From assembly GCF_028728065.1 (NCBI RefSeq), contig NZ_CP117812.1, forward strand, positions 2,108,001-2,172,000: DNA of 64,000 bases, given 5' to 3'. Made by a program: the position numbers and the translations under genes. The notes under the pieces are model-generated. The model made no database searches. It was given only the letters and a program-made list of their open reading frames with translations, and had not been told where the DNA came from. Within the stretch, counting starts at the first letter, position 1. Every line of letters starts with the position of its first letter. Source of the DNA: Lentisphaera profundi (GTDB lineage: Bacteria; Verrucomicrobiota; Lentisphaeria; Lentisphaerales; Lentisphaeraceae). Below, one piece after another: positions 53,326-62,506 of this stretch.

Positions 53326-56300
53326 TTGGCGAACTTTACTGTAACATGCAAAAACTGTTTATCTCAAATTGAATTAGATCTATCTAATTCAATCGAACAC
53401 TACCCTTGTCTTAATTGTCAACAGGAAATACCTCTGCGCCCTAATAGTATGGGAGAGAATGTTGAACTCAATTCACACATTTCGACTCTTTATGAAATAA
53501 ACGATGATGGCTATAGTAAATTATTTATCGGCTATGATAGCGATGAAAAACAAATGTGTTTAATTCGCGTCTTTGACAAAACTTTATATACCTCAGTCAG
53601 CTCTCCAGATGAATTAAAAAACATTATGGAAGCAGCGGCCGTACATGTCGGATCAAGCCATCTCCCCATAATTTCATCTGCTTATTTTGAAGAATATCTT
53701 TATCAAATAATGCCATACATTAAACTTGAATCGCTGGAACAAATCATTGACAACGCCTATTTATGGAGCCCACTTCAAGCACTGGACTTATGCTACAACA
53801 TCTTAGAATCTTTAGAGAAGGCCTACACCATAACCGGTAGTGGCCACTTCAATCTCAACCCTCATAATATCTTTATTACTAATGATGGCGAAGTAAAATT
53901 CATCGGCTTCACATTAGCTCCTCAACTACTACAAGACACTAAGTTCATCTCATCTCCATTTAATATATTTGATATTTATTACACGGCTCCTGAACTTAGC
54001 ATGGGACTTCATTACCCAAACCAGAGCAGTGACCTCTATTCCCTGGGCTTGTGCTTATACTATATGCTCAGCGGACTGACACCTTTTGGGGATGCTGAAG
54101 ACAAAAGTGAAATCGTCTATCAAGACCTTTCTTTCCCTGAAAATATACTTGCGGATTTCGACGAAGACTTCATGACTATTTTTACAACTATGACCCATCA
54201 CGATCGGAATCATCGCTACCAATCGTATAAACAAGCATTAGATGCCTTCAAGCAATATTATAACTCTTGTGGCCATACTCAACTCAAACAAATGGAAGGG
54301 GAAAAAACTCAATTATTTCAAAGTCAGCATTTTATACAGCATATAATGCCTATCCTTCAGAAAAAACCAAAATCTCTTAAACTCAAAAGTAAGCAAAACT
54401 ATAACTCCGAAGTCATTCGACAAAGAATTTCTACAGAAGTTCGCCTCCCTAGAGAATTCAAAACCAAAATTCATCAGCCTCGTCAAAATAATAACCGCCG
54501 CCTAGTACAAAGAAGCAACTCGAAATTACTCCAAAGCTCCACGAGAGTTCCCCATCAGAAAAAAACCAACAACATTTTAGTATTTGGCATCGCTCTCGCA
54601 CTTTGTCTACTCACCCTGATTTTATGCCTTATTAGCTATAGCGTTCTTAGTGCAAAATCAAACGACGACATCCCTAGCGAGGACCTCACGACCCTCGAAC
54701 GTAATAATACAAAAGTAAACAACACTGCAATTTCAGAGAGCCATCCTCAACCAATCAAAAAAAATGATAAACAAAGACATATTGAAACATCGTGGTACGA
54801 TACAGAACTTGATAAATCAGAGCCAAACTTTACACAAATAAATAAAAAAATAGCCACTGACCTAAGCACCAGAAATCTTGATACGGAAAAAACATTATTA
54901 CTGGTAGACAAGCTCACCCCTCCTGTCACTGCTTTACAAGACTTAAAAACACTTGCCGCAATTCCTCCTCCAATCAACGAGGAATTTCAGCTCTTAGCCC
55001 TACAACTTATCAATGCTGACCTTAGCGCTGCTAAAATGACTCTGCTTGACCTGAAAACAGAAAACATTAACACCAAGCTAGACACGCTTATGGAGCTCAT
55101 AAAAGACTCGAGCCATGAACAACTATTCAAAAGTATTTTTATCAAAATACTTAGCTCTGATGAACCCATAATCGCTATCAACTACGAAGGACAATTAATA
55201 GACGCAGAACTTAATTCCTATAATTTAAAACAAGGCACCATCTCTGTGAAATCCTATATCAAGGGTGCCAATATCAATCTGCAAATTCCTTACACAGATT
55301 TAGATCCTCGATACTTAGTCACTTGGCTTAACAGAAATGATAAAGATAGTGAAACTTTTTTAAGGTTTATGTTCCTCATTCAAAGCAACGATTTCACGGA
55401 GGCCTATCGCTACTTAAAACCTTATAATGGCGCTCTTGCTAAATCTTTAAAACCCCTTGTCCAGAAATACTTGAATTCAGAAGCAGAGTCAACTCTAGAA
55501 ATAACCCTTCTACACTTCCATCAAAAACTGGGCTCCAAAATCAACCCCCTAACTATAACATCCAATAACTCTTTCGCCTTACTTGCTCTCATCCAGCAAA
55601 TCAAAAGCCAATACTCATTTTCCGATTTCACTATCGAAAATCAGAAACTAATGGACTCCTACATGGCTCAACTAAAGTCTATTCAAAGAGAAAATCACCC
55701 TAACACTCTTATTGTTGGCCCTGATAATCAATTCCAATTACCGCGCCTATCAATCAGCCTTAAAAGCCCAAACAAAATCATCCGACTACTTCCTGGAATT
55801 TATACTGCTCCCATTATTATCGATCACGCAAACACCGTGATTATCGGCTGTACAGGAGTTAAAATCCTATCCGATATTGTTGTTAACTCATCTTCTTGCT
55901 CATTGGATAACCTTACTATGACCAAGGGGAACCTTATTATCAATGAAAATTTAAAATCAATTAACATCTCCAATTGTGACTTGAAAAATGGCTATATACA
56001 GATTTTTAATAAGTCTCAACAAATAAGCATTAATAATTGTATCATTAAGGGCTTAATAACTGCCGACACCGCAACAAAACTGAGCATTCAAAACTCTTTA
56101 TTACTTCCGAGTGAGAGTCATTCAACGGTATTATCTGGATCTCCTAAACGAACACAATTTTTAAACTGTATTTTCAGTTCTTACGGTCCTCCCATTTTTT
56201 CAAATTTAAAAAGGACTAATGATATCAGGTTTCGTTATTGTTTATTTTCTACTGACTACCACCTAACGAAAAGCCCCTTCCAAACTTATATAAACTTAGA

Positions 56301-56475
56301 TGACTTAGGTCCTCTTTTTTCTGACTTAAATTTCTGCATATACAAAAAAGCCATCTTCATAAATGAAGTAAAAGGAGACTTGCGTTTAAGTAGCAAATCA
56401 CCCGGTTATTTAAAAGGGCACAAAACTCAATCCATTGGCGTTCAGATGAATGAAAAACAGCTCCTACAGCTCTAA
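53326..56475 (+). CDS. Membrane pseudokinase with zinc ribbon and C-terminal beta-helix
   Basis: A 1049-aa protein with a TTG start, supported by AGGAA upstream and by alignment with its tandem paralogue (MNFSLTCLNC). A zinc ribbon (Cys8, 11, 28, 31) is followed by a kinase fold (about 54-310) with APE retained, but Arg81 replaces the ATP-binding Lys, HRDxxxxN reads HFNLNPHN (174-181) and DFG reads IGF (193-195), so it is a pseudokinase. One transmembrane helix (416-441) precedes a helical spacer. From about residue 788, RLLPGIYTAPIIIDHANTVIIGC and repeated SINISNC-type rungs suggest a right-handed beta helix outside the membrane. It has no known function. Confidence 0.8.
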   Translation: MANFTVTCKNCLSQIELDLSNSIEHYPCLNCQQEIPLRPNSMGENVELNSHISTLYEINDDGYSKLFIGYDSDEKQMCLIRVFDKTLYTSVSSPDELKNIMEAAAVHVGSSHLPIISSAYFEEYLYQIMPYIKLESLEQIIDNAYLWSPLQALDLCYNILESLEKAYTITGSGHFNLNPHNIFITNDGEVKFIGFTLAPQLLQDTKFISSPFNIFDIYYTAPELSMGLHYPNQSSDLYSLGLCLYYMLSGLTPFGDAEDKSEIVYQDLSFPENILADFDEDFMTIFTTMTHHDRNHRYQSYKQALDAFKQYYNSCGHTQLKQMEGEKTQLFQSQHFIQHIMPILQKKPKSLKLKSKQNYNSEVIRQRISTEVRLPREFKTKIHQPRQNNNRRLVQRSNSKLLQSSTRVPHQKKTNNILVFGIALALCLLTLILCLISYSVLSAKSNDDIPSEDLTTLERNNTKVNNTAISESHPQPIKKNDKQRHIETSWYDTELDKSEPNFTQINKKIATDLSTRNLDTEKTLLLVDKLTPPVTALQDLKTLAAIPPPINEEFQLLALQLINADLSAAKMTLLDLKTENINTKLDTLMELIKDSSHEQLFKSIFIKILSSDEPIIAINYEGQLIDAELNSYNLKQGTISVKSYIKGANINLQIPYTDLDPRYLVTWLNRNDKDSETFLRFMFLIQSNDFTEAYRYLKPYNGALAKSLKPLVQKYLNSEAESTLEITLLHFHQKLGSKINPLTITSNNSFALLALIQQIKSQYSFSDFTIENQKLMDSYMAQLKSIQRENHPNTLIVGPDNQFQLPRLSISLKSPNKIIRLLPGIYTAPIIIDHANTVIIGCTGVKILSDIVVNSSSCSLDNLTMTKGNLIINENLKSINISNCDLKNGYIQIFNKSQQISINNCIIKGLITADTATKLSIQNSLLLPSESHSTVLSGSPKRTQFLNCIFSSYGPPIFSNLKRTNDIRFRYCLFSTDYHLTKSPFQTYINLDDLGPLFSDLNFCIYKKAIFINEVKGDLRLSSKSPGYLKGHKTQSIGVQMNEKQLLQL

Positions 56476-56618
56476 ATTATTCAATTTCATAGTAATTGAG
56501 GAGTCAAATCAGCTAAAAAATCCAGAATTTTCACATACTTAAGCTAATTAAACAAGTTTTAACAGATTTAGTGTTTTATATTTTTTATTATAACACACAT
56601 TCAAATAAAAAGATTATT

Positions 56619-57239
56619 ATGAATTTTTCTCTAACCTGTTTAAATTGCTCCCAAAAGATAGATATAGACGCTGCTGCTTCTGTAGAAAGTTTACAATGCC
56701 CCCATTGCCATGACACTATTAAATTGCGCAGAGGCCGTATGAATATCGGAGAGAAAATTAATGGCCGATATAAAAGTTTATATAAAGTAAGTGATGATGG
56801 CTTCAGTGGATACTTTGCCGCTCTAGATGAGAAATCTGAAAAAATCAAACTCTTACGAGTTTTTGATAAGACCTTAACATTTTCTCTACAACAACCTGAG
56901 GCTTTTATTGAAACTGCTGAATCTTTCAGCCCCTATGGCGGTAAATGCCAACTCCCTATATATGAAACTGGAATTGATAATGATTTCATCTATCAGCTTA
57001 TGCCATTCGCCAAAATTGAAAGCTTAGAGAAATTAATCGAGTGTGGCTATATATGGGAGCCTATACAAGCATTAGATCTAATCTATGAGCTTTTATTATC
57101 ACTGGACGAAGCTTACATAGCAACCAAAAGTGGTCATTTTAGTTTAACACCTAGAAATATATTTATTGACGATCAAGGCCGCCTACTATACAATGACTTC
57201 GGCTTAGCCCCCACCTCTTACAGGATCAACGTTTCGTGA
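56619..57239 (+). pseudogene. Second pseudokinase/beta-helix paralogue, 5' part (frame-broken)
   Basis: The 5' part (206 aa) of a paralogue of the preceding gene; the ATG at 56619 matches the paralogue's start. It has a zinc ribbon (Cys7, 10, 27, 30), Arg80 instead of the kinase Lys, HFSLTPRN (173-180) with Ser in place of the catalytic Asp, and an intact DFG (193-195). It then reads LAPT and a 12-residue tail to a stop at 57237. In the -1 frame the sequence reads LAPHLLQD, matching LAPQLLQD in the paralogue, and continues into the next ORF. The break maps to the C5 tract at 57208-57212. A one-base deletion, phase-variable tract or sequencing error are the simplest explanations. Confidence 0.75.
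57208..57212 (+). other. C5 tract at site of -1 frame change
   Basis: Five C. With six C the two ORFs would join in frame and encode LAPHLLQDQRFV, which aligns with LAPQLLQDTKFI in the paralogue. Confidence 0.7.
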
Positions 57240-60106
57240 AATCCCAGATGCAGATCTTTGATATCTACTATATAGGCCCTGAAATCACCTACAGTGACAA
57301 ATTCCCCAATGAGGCAAGTGATGTTTATAGCTTAGGTATGCTGCTTTACTATTTAATCACAGGTATAACTCCACACAGTAATGCCTCTGGTGGATTTGAT
57401 CCCAAAGAACTTGTCCTGCCTAAACGCGTAGAAGTAGAATTAAGTGAAGACTTTTTATTTCTATTCAAAAATATGTCGAAACGTATGCCCATTCAACGAA
57501 TGCATTCATATCGGCAAGTACTGAAAATGATCGAAAATTTCTACCAAAATGCGAATCACTCACATACGACTCAAATGACTGGTCAAAAAAGTGAAATCTA
57601 TGAAAAAAAAGATTTTTTAAATCGCGTAGCTCCTTTTCTATCTAAGCACTCTTCATCCTCTTCATCTGTTTATAATACAAAACCATTGAGTGTCGAAGCC
57701 ATACAGGATAGAATTAAAACTTCAATTGATTTAGGCATCTCAAAAGACGCTCATAAAAAATTGAGCAGCAACAAAAGAATAAATAAAAAGAGAACGGTAG
57801 CTTCGAATCCAAGCTCCAGTAAAAAGCATGCAACCCCTCCTAGCGTCTCTAAGAAAAACACGGCACAAAGAAAACACAATCATGACTCTGCACGCCCTCT
57901 TCACAAGAAAAAACAACGACATGTCCCCAAGAAAAAACCCAGCTCCGCTCCTATCATAATATGCCTCACTACACTTTTTCTTGTTATCCTTTCAGGCGTA
58001 CTATTTATCGTCACCAGGTCCTCAGATGATGAGAACCCTCTAGCATCAAACAACAAGCTAGCCAACACTCAACTGACTACTGAAAATAAAAGTCTTGATT
58101 CGGCAGTAGTCAGCGATAAGGAAAGCCTTGATTCGGCAGTAGTCAGCGATAAGGAAAGCCTTGATTCAGCTATCGTCAGCGATAAGGAAAGTCTTGATTC
58201 TCAAGTGGTAGAGGATGAGAAAAAGATCATTATGAAAGAAAAAATCACACTTGATCGCAATTGGTATTTAGATGCGCTTAAGGAAGCTGAACCAGATTTC
58301 ACAAGTATAGATACGCAATTTAAAAATGATCAAGATAATGCCAAAGACGGTCAAACCAACACAATAAATTTCATCTCTAATGAAATAAATGACGCTAAAA
58401 CTAATCGCATCAGACGCATCCTCATAGAATTAAAAAGCGAAGTCAACACTCTCGTATTCCAAGAAAAATACTCCGATGCAATCGGTATATATAAAGATTA
58501 TAACGGGCCTCTTTCTATAGAAAGCCTAGAACCACGCAAAGCATTAATCGCCAATCTTAACACTGCTATACAAGATGTAGAACAACTCAAAGAGCATGAA
58601 ATCACTGGACAAAAAGAACTATTGGCATCAGCTATTTTTAAACTAGACACCGATCTTATCGATGAATATTTGTTGGCGCTCTCTACTAGCCCAGACATTG
58701 CTGAACTAAAAGAAATAAGAACTTTGATTAATCTTGAAAAGATCCAGGACAATATCCTCAATAACTTCGCACTCTCTGAAGACGAGCAATTCACGCTAAG
58801 CATCAACAACAACAACACTTTAACTGCTAAAATAGTCAGCTGTGATTTAGATGAAAAAAGCATTCAGATCACCAGCCATTTCCAAGGAAGAAGTTTAAAA
58901 CAAAGTGTTGACTTAAATGCTTTTGATTTCCAAACTCTAATTCAGCATATTAAACTCCCGACTGACAACGAAAGCCACTTTGCAAGGTTTATGTATTGCT
59001 TATTTAACGAAAATGAGGTCATTGCACTCCAGTCGATTAATAATTACTCAGGACCACTATCTAAAGATCTACAAAGCCTTCTAAACAACAAAGTTGACCT
59101 GCTCGCCGAAGAAAAGACAATGGCTATCTTTAATATCTTCAATCTAATCCCTGGGGACGAGATCACCGCTAATTCACTCCCAGAAAATGACGCAATAGTT
59201 CTACATCTATTACTTTCTAATATTAAAAAAGATTTTAAAGACACTACTTATATCAACGACGTAGGCAGTCCTATACTTAGCGCTCTTACTCAACTTAAGT
59301 TAATTATTAAGTCAGATTACAATAATGATATTTTCATCGGCCCCAACATCCAAAATAAGTACCCTCACGTTGACTCCTTCATTTTCCCCAGTAATAGCAC
59401 TCTACGCTTGTTACCGGGGACATACGAAGAAAGTATTATCTTCCAAGCTAAAAAATCTAAATTGATTGGTACACAGGGTATTAAGTTGCTCAATTCACTC
59501 ATCATTCAAGGCAGTGATTTACACGTAAGTAATTTATATTTTGAAGAGGGTGATATAAATATTAAAAACGACTCAAAGGCAATAGTAATCAAAAATTGCT
59601 TTACCAGTAACGGCGGCATAAAACTGCTCGGAAAAACATCCAACATATTGATTCAAAATAGCTTTTTAAGGTACATCAATTCAAATTCCTCTGCTCAAAA
59701 AACACAAATCATTACTTCCACTATATGTGCCAAAGAAAAAGCTGGATCCAATCTTATTTCTAATCTCCATAAAGCTATCATTACCGATTCGATTTTATAC
59801 AGTGAGAAAAAAGCTATCTTTGCCTCCTCTCAAAGCAAAGCTTCCATAAAAATCAAAAACTGCTTACTATCTGGCATTGGTCCCTTAGCGCTCCTAAAAA
59901 ACGCTCCAAGCTACTCCTTAGAAGAGCTAGATGACGCTCTAGATGACGTAAAAAAATCCTTGAAAGCAAACGTAGACTTTAAAGATATAAAGAAACATGA
60001 TTATCGTATAAAAGATTTCTCTCCTGGCTTCAATGCCGCAAGTGATGGCAAATCTATTGGTGCTACCTTTAGCGATTCCTTACAGCTACGCGACGATATC
60101 AGGTAA
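57236..60106 (+). CDS. Second pseudokinase/beta-helix paralogue, 3' part
   Basis: A 956-aa ORF in the -1 frame relative to the 5' part; a GTG at 57236 is its first possible start, but the homology continues upstream. It contains the end of the kinase fold (IFDIYYIGPEIT, DVYSLGMLLYYLITG), a Lys/Ser-rich basic segment, a transmembrane helix (about 238-260), three 11-residue SLDSAVVSDKE repeats, a helical spacer and a C-terminal beta-helix-like region (RLLPGTYEESIIFQAKK, then rungs such as IVIKNCF and ILIQNSF). The domain order matches the preceding gene. Whether the joined protein is made is unknown. Confidence 0.7.
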   Translation: MKSQMQIFDIYYIGPEITYSDKFPNEASDVYSLGMLLYYLITGITPHSNASGGFDPKELVLPKRVEVELSEDFLFLFKNMSKRMPIQRMHSYRQVLKMIENFYQNANHSHTTQMTGQKSEIYEKKDFLNRVAPFLSKHSSSSSSVYNTKPLSVEAIQDRIKTSIDLGISKDAHKKLSSNKRINKKRTVASNPSSSKKHATPPSVSKKNTAQRKHNHDSARPLHKKKQRHVPKKKPSSAPIIICLTTLFLVILSGVLFIVTRSSDDENPLASNNKLANTQLTTENKSLDSAVVSDKESLDSAVVSDKESLDSAIVSDKESLDSQVVEDEKKIIMKEKITLDRNWYLDALKEAEPDFTSIDTQFKNDQDNAKDGQTNTINFISNEINDAKTNRIRRILIELKSEVNTLVFQEKYSDAIGIYKDYNGPLSIESLEPRKALIANLNTAIQDVEQLKEHEITGQKELLASAIFKLDTDLIDEYLLALSTSPDIAELKEIRTLINLEKIQDNILNNFALSEDEQFTLSINNNNTLTAKIVSCDLDEKSIQITSHFQGRSLKQSVDLNAFDFQTLIQHIKLPTDNESHFARFMYCLFNENEVIALQSINNYSGPLSKDLQSLLNNKVDLLAEEKTMAIFNIFNLIPGDEITANSLPENDAIVLHLLLSNIKKDFKDTTYINDVGSPILSALTQLKLIIKSDYNNDIFIGPNIQNKYPHVDSFIFPSNSTLRLLPGTYEESIIFQAKKSKLIGTQGIKLLNSLIIQGSDLHVSNLYFEEGDINIKNDSKAIVIKNCFTSNGGIKLLGKTSNILIQNSFLRYINSNSSAQKTQIITSTICAKEKAGSNLISNLHKAIITDSILYSEKKAIFASSQSKASIKIKNCLLSGIGPLALLKNAPSYSLEELDDALDDVKKSLKANVDFKDIKKHDYRIKDFSPGFNAASDGKSIGATFSDSLQLRDDIR
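58091..58189 (+). repeat. Three 33-bp in-frame repeats (SLDSAVVSDKE)
   Basis: Three tandem 33-bp units encode SLDSAVVSDKE or SLDSAIVSDKE; a fourth diverged unit follows (SLDSQVVEDEK). The first two units are nearly identical in DNA. Confidence 0.9.
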
Positions 60107-60444
60107 AGCTTTATCTATTCTCGTACGATTCAATTTAGACTAGCCACTAGTCCTTGGAAAAGCTTGTCATTAATAATTCAAAAGAGTTCTGTAAAAATGA
60201 GTCGTTACGCCATTCATTTACTCTACCTTAAAAGTTTGGCTCATAGTCTGAACTGCCCGTTCGCAAAACGGCGTGAGTTCCACTAGCTTATTTGGGTCAA
60301 CACCACTCTGCCATTCTTTTAGTTTATTAGCAATAAACGCTAATTACTGAAAAAGATTTGGACATTCACAGAAGAACTGGGACACTACCTGGTTTGTGGG
60401 CCCAGTGTCTCAGCAAGAACGGCTGCTACTAGCGCACTTGAGGC
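60107..60444. other. Intergenic region with possible gene remnant
   Basis: No intact gene. An imperfect inverted repeat CTGGGACACT (60377-60386) / AGTGTCTCAG (60404-60413) occurs, without a T-run. On the minus strand a 41-codon open stretch, ending at about 60230, encodes EWQSGVDPNKLVELTPF and similar, without a start codon; it could be the tail of a decayed gene. No terminator for the upstream gene was recognised. Confidence 0.3.
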
Positions 60445-62088
60445 TTACTGAGACAAGTCAAGTATTTCATGATCAAGAAATTTTATCATTTCGTTTAGTA
60501 GTCTTGACAGGTCAAGTGGTTTACACAGGTAACCACTACACAGCTCTCTCAAGACGATCTCTTCAGCTTTTAATGCCGAGGCGGTCAGGGCTATAATTGG
60601 AATATTCGCCAATTCTTGATCATTTCTAATAATGCCGGTAGCCTCATAGCCATTCATTTTCGGCATTATCATATCCATGAATATCAAGTCTGGGCGCTGT
60701 ATTTTAGCCTGCTCAACAGCCTCGAAACCATCGTGTGCCTCATAAAACTCAAAGTGATAAGGCTCTAAAAAACTGCGCAACAATTCGCGATTAAAGTCCA
60801 TATCATCGACAATGAGGATTTTGGCCGGTGCAAAGTTCACGGTATCAGGCTCAAGTCGTACTGCCTCAATTTCACGATCATCGATTGTCACAATTTCTAC
60901 TCCGAACAACTCAAGTTGAAAAATGCTCCCTTTGCCAAGTTCACTCTCGACTTTGATTCTACCTCCCATCATTTCCATCAGACTCTTGGAAATAGACAAG
61001 CCTAGACCCGTACCACCATACTCCGTGACACCTTGTCCATGAGCCTGTCCAAAGGCCTCAAAAATATCATCCACTTGGTCCTGTGCAATTCCAATTCCAC
61101 TATCTTCTACTGTGATCGTTAAGTCAACTCGATTTTCTTGCGGGTCATCTTGAGGAGTAGATGACTTTATATCTAGATGAATGTAGCCCTCGGAGGTGAA
61201 CTTTGTCGCATTACTTAAGATATTAACCAAGACCTGACGCAGGCGACCTTCATCGTACATTAAAAGTTTTGGTACATGCTCATCGATCTCAAGCTTAAAC
61301 GCCACACCATACTCGATAATTTTCTGCTCAAACAGACAACGGATTTCTTCAAGAAGTACCCGTGGTTCCGCCGGCGTGCAATGTATTTTAAGCTTGCCCG
61401 CCTCCACTTTAGCAAGGTCCAAGATCTCATTAATCAAGTTCAACAAAGATTTTCCGCTGCTGCGAATACGTTTGACGAACTGTTGTGATTTATCATCAAG
61501 GTCCATCCTTTCCATGAGCTCAGAAAACCCTAGGATAGCATTCATCGGCGTACGAATTTCATGACTCATATTAGCCAGAAACTCACTCTTGGATCGATTC
61601 GCATAGTTGGCTTTTTCAGTCTGTTGCTGCAACTTTAGGTTGGAGCGCCGCAGTTCGGCGCTTTGGGCTTCCAGCTGATCTGTGCGCTCCCTGACTTTCA
61701 CCTCCAGTATCCTGTTGGCATCTACTATCGCCGGAATTTCCAAAGCTTTTGGTACAAACTTGAATATGACAATAACGGCAATAATAGAAACAATTGCTGT
61801 AATGACCTTCATCACCCCTCCCAGAGGATAGATGGGGTACCAGAAAATGATAGCCTCGATCAGATGCGTCAATCCGCATGCACAAAACATTGCTATTATA
61901 AAAAGGTATAAGAGTGCGGGGCACTTCCATTCTTTACGCTTGCGAATGAAGATAATAATCAGGGTAGGAATGGCAAAATAAGCGAGGGCCGTAAGCACAT
62001 CACTAATAATGTGCATCCAACCAAGATACTCAGGCCAAGTACCACAATTCCAGCGCGCTGGGAAGCGACTGATATCAAAAAAATTCAT
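60445..62088 (-). CDS. Hybrid histidine kinase with ethylene-receptor-like sensor domain
   Basis: A 547-aa hybrid kinase. Residues about 24-115 form three transmembrane helices with the ethylene-receptor pattern: Asp30 in [14 protein letters not shown], and Cys71 and His75 in [10 protein letters not shown], the residues that bind copper in plant ETR1 (LCGATHL). A coiled coil leads to HisKA with His176 ([10 protein letters not shown]), HATPase_c ([21 protein letters not shown]) and a C-terminal receiver with the phospho-acceptor in FMDMIMP. The ATG at 62088 is chosen; the ORF opens at a TTG. There is no adjacent response regulator or HPt gene. Such kinases occur in many bacteria, and the ligand in each case is mostly unknown. 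Confidence 0.88.
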   Translation of the reverse strand: MNFFDISRFPARWNCGTWPEYLGWMHIISDVLTALAYFAIPTLIIIFIRKRKEWKCPALLYLFIIAMFCACGLTHLIEAIIFWYPIYPLGGVMKVITAIVSIIAVIVIFKFVPKALEIPAIVDANRILEVKVRERTDQLEAQSAELRRSNLKLQQQTEKANYANRSKSEFLANMSHEIRTPMNAILGFSELMERMDLDDKSQQFVKRIRSSGKSLLNLINEILDLAKVEAGKLKIHCTPAEPRVLLEEIRCLFEQKIIEYGVAFKLEIDEHVPKLLMYDEGRLRQVLVNILSNATKFTSEGYIHLDIKSSTPQDDPQENRVDLTITVEDSGIGIAQDQVDDIFEAFGQAHGQGVTEYGGTGLGLSISKSLMEMMGGRIKVESELGKGSIFQLELFGVEIVTIDDREIEAVRLEPDTVNFAPAKILIVDDMDFNRELLRSFLEPYHFEFYEAHDGFEAVEQAKIQRPDLIFMDMIMPKMNGYEATGIIRNDQELANIPIIALTASALKAEEIVLRELCSGYLCKPLDLSRLLNEMIKFLDHEILDLSQ

Positions 62089-62506
62089 CAAGGTTTTTTA
62101 ATCTCTACTACTAAAGGATTACAAATCAAATAATTACAGTAATAATATACTCGTCTACCTTAGGATTCCTAATAAATGAATTGCTGTTCAGCGGCAAAGA
62201 CTTATAAGAATAATTAAGGGGCAGGCTTTTTATAATTCTTTGGCCGAGCTTAATCGAGGCTTCCTCGCTTGCCCAGAAACACTCATAAGTACCATCGGAT
62301 TCAATTTGGAGAAGCGCTGCCAGTTATCATGTCAAATAGAGCTTAAAGTCGCTGCATAGAATGTCGGAGCACATCTTGCGATTCGGATTGACTTCCCCTT
62401 GATCGGGGTGATATTCGCCTCTTTCAGCCGAGGGGTTTTCCAGCTTTGCTGGGCAAACAAAAAAAGCCCTCACAAAGGAGGGCTTTCGAATAGATCTTAA
62501 GTATGA
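62089..62506. other. Intergenic region between ethylene-receptor-like kinase and nrfA
   Basis: No intact gene was found in these 418 bases. Short open stretches on the minus strand (about 62330-62450) could be fragments of decayed genes. It contains the nrfA terminator and must hold the kinase promoter, which was not recognised. Confidence 0.35.
62463..62486 (-). terminator. Rho-independent terminator of nrfA
   Basis: Stem AAAGCCCTC (62463-62471) with GAGGGCTTT (62478-62486); the A-run at 62459-62465 gives a U-run in the minus direction. It lies 20 bases past the nrfA stop. Confidence 0.85.
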
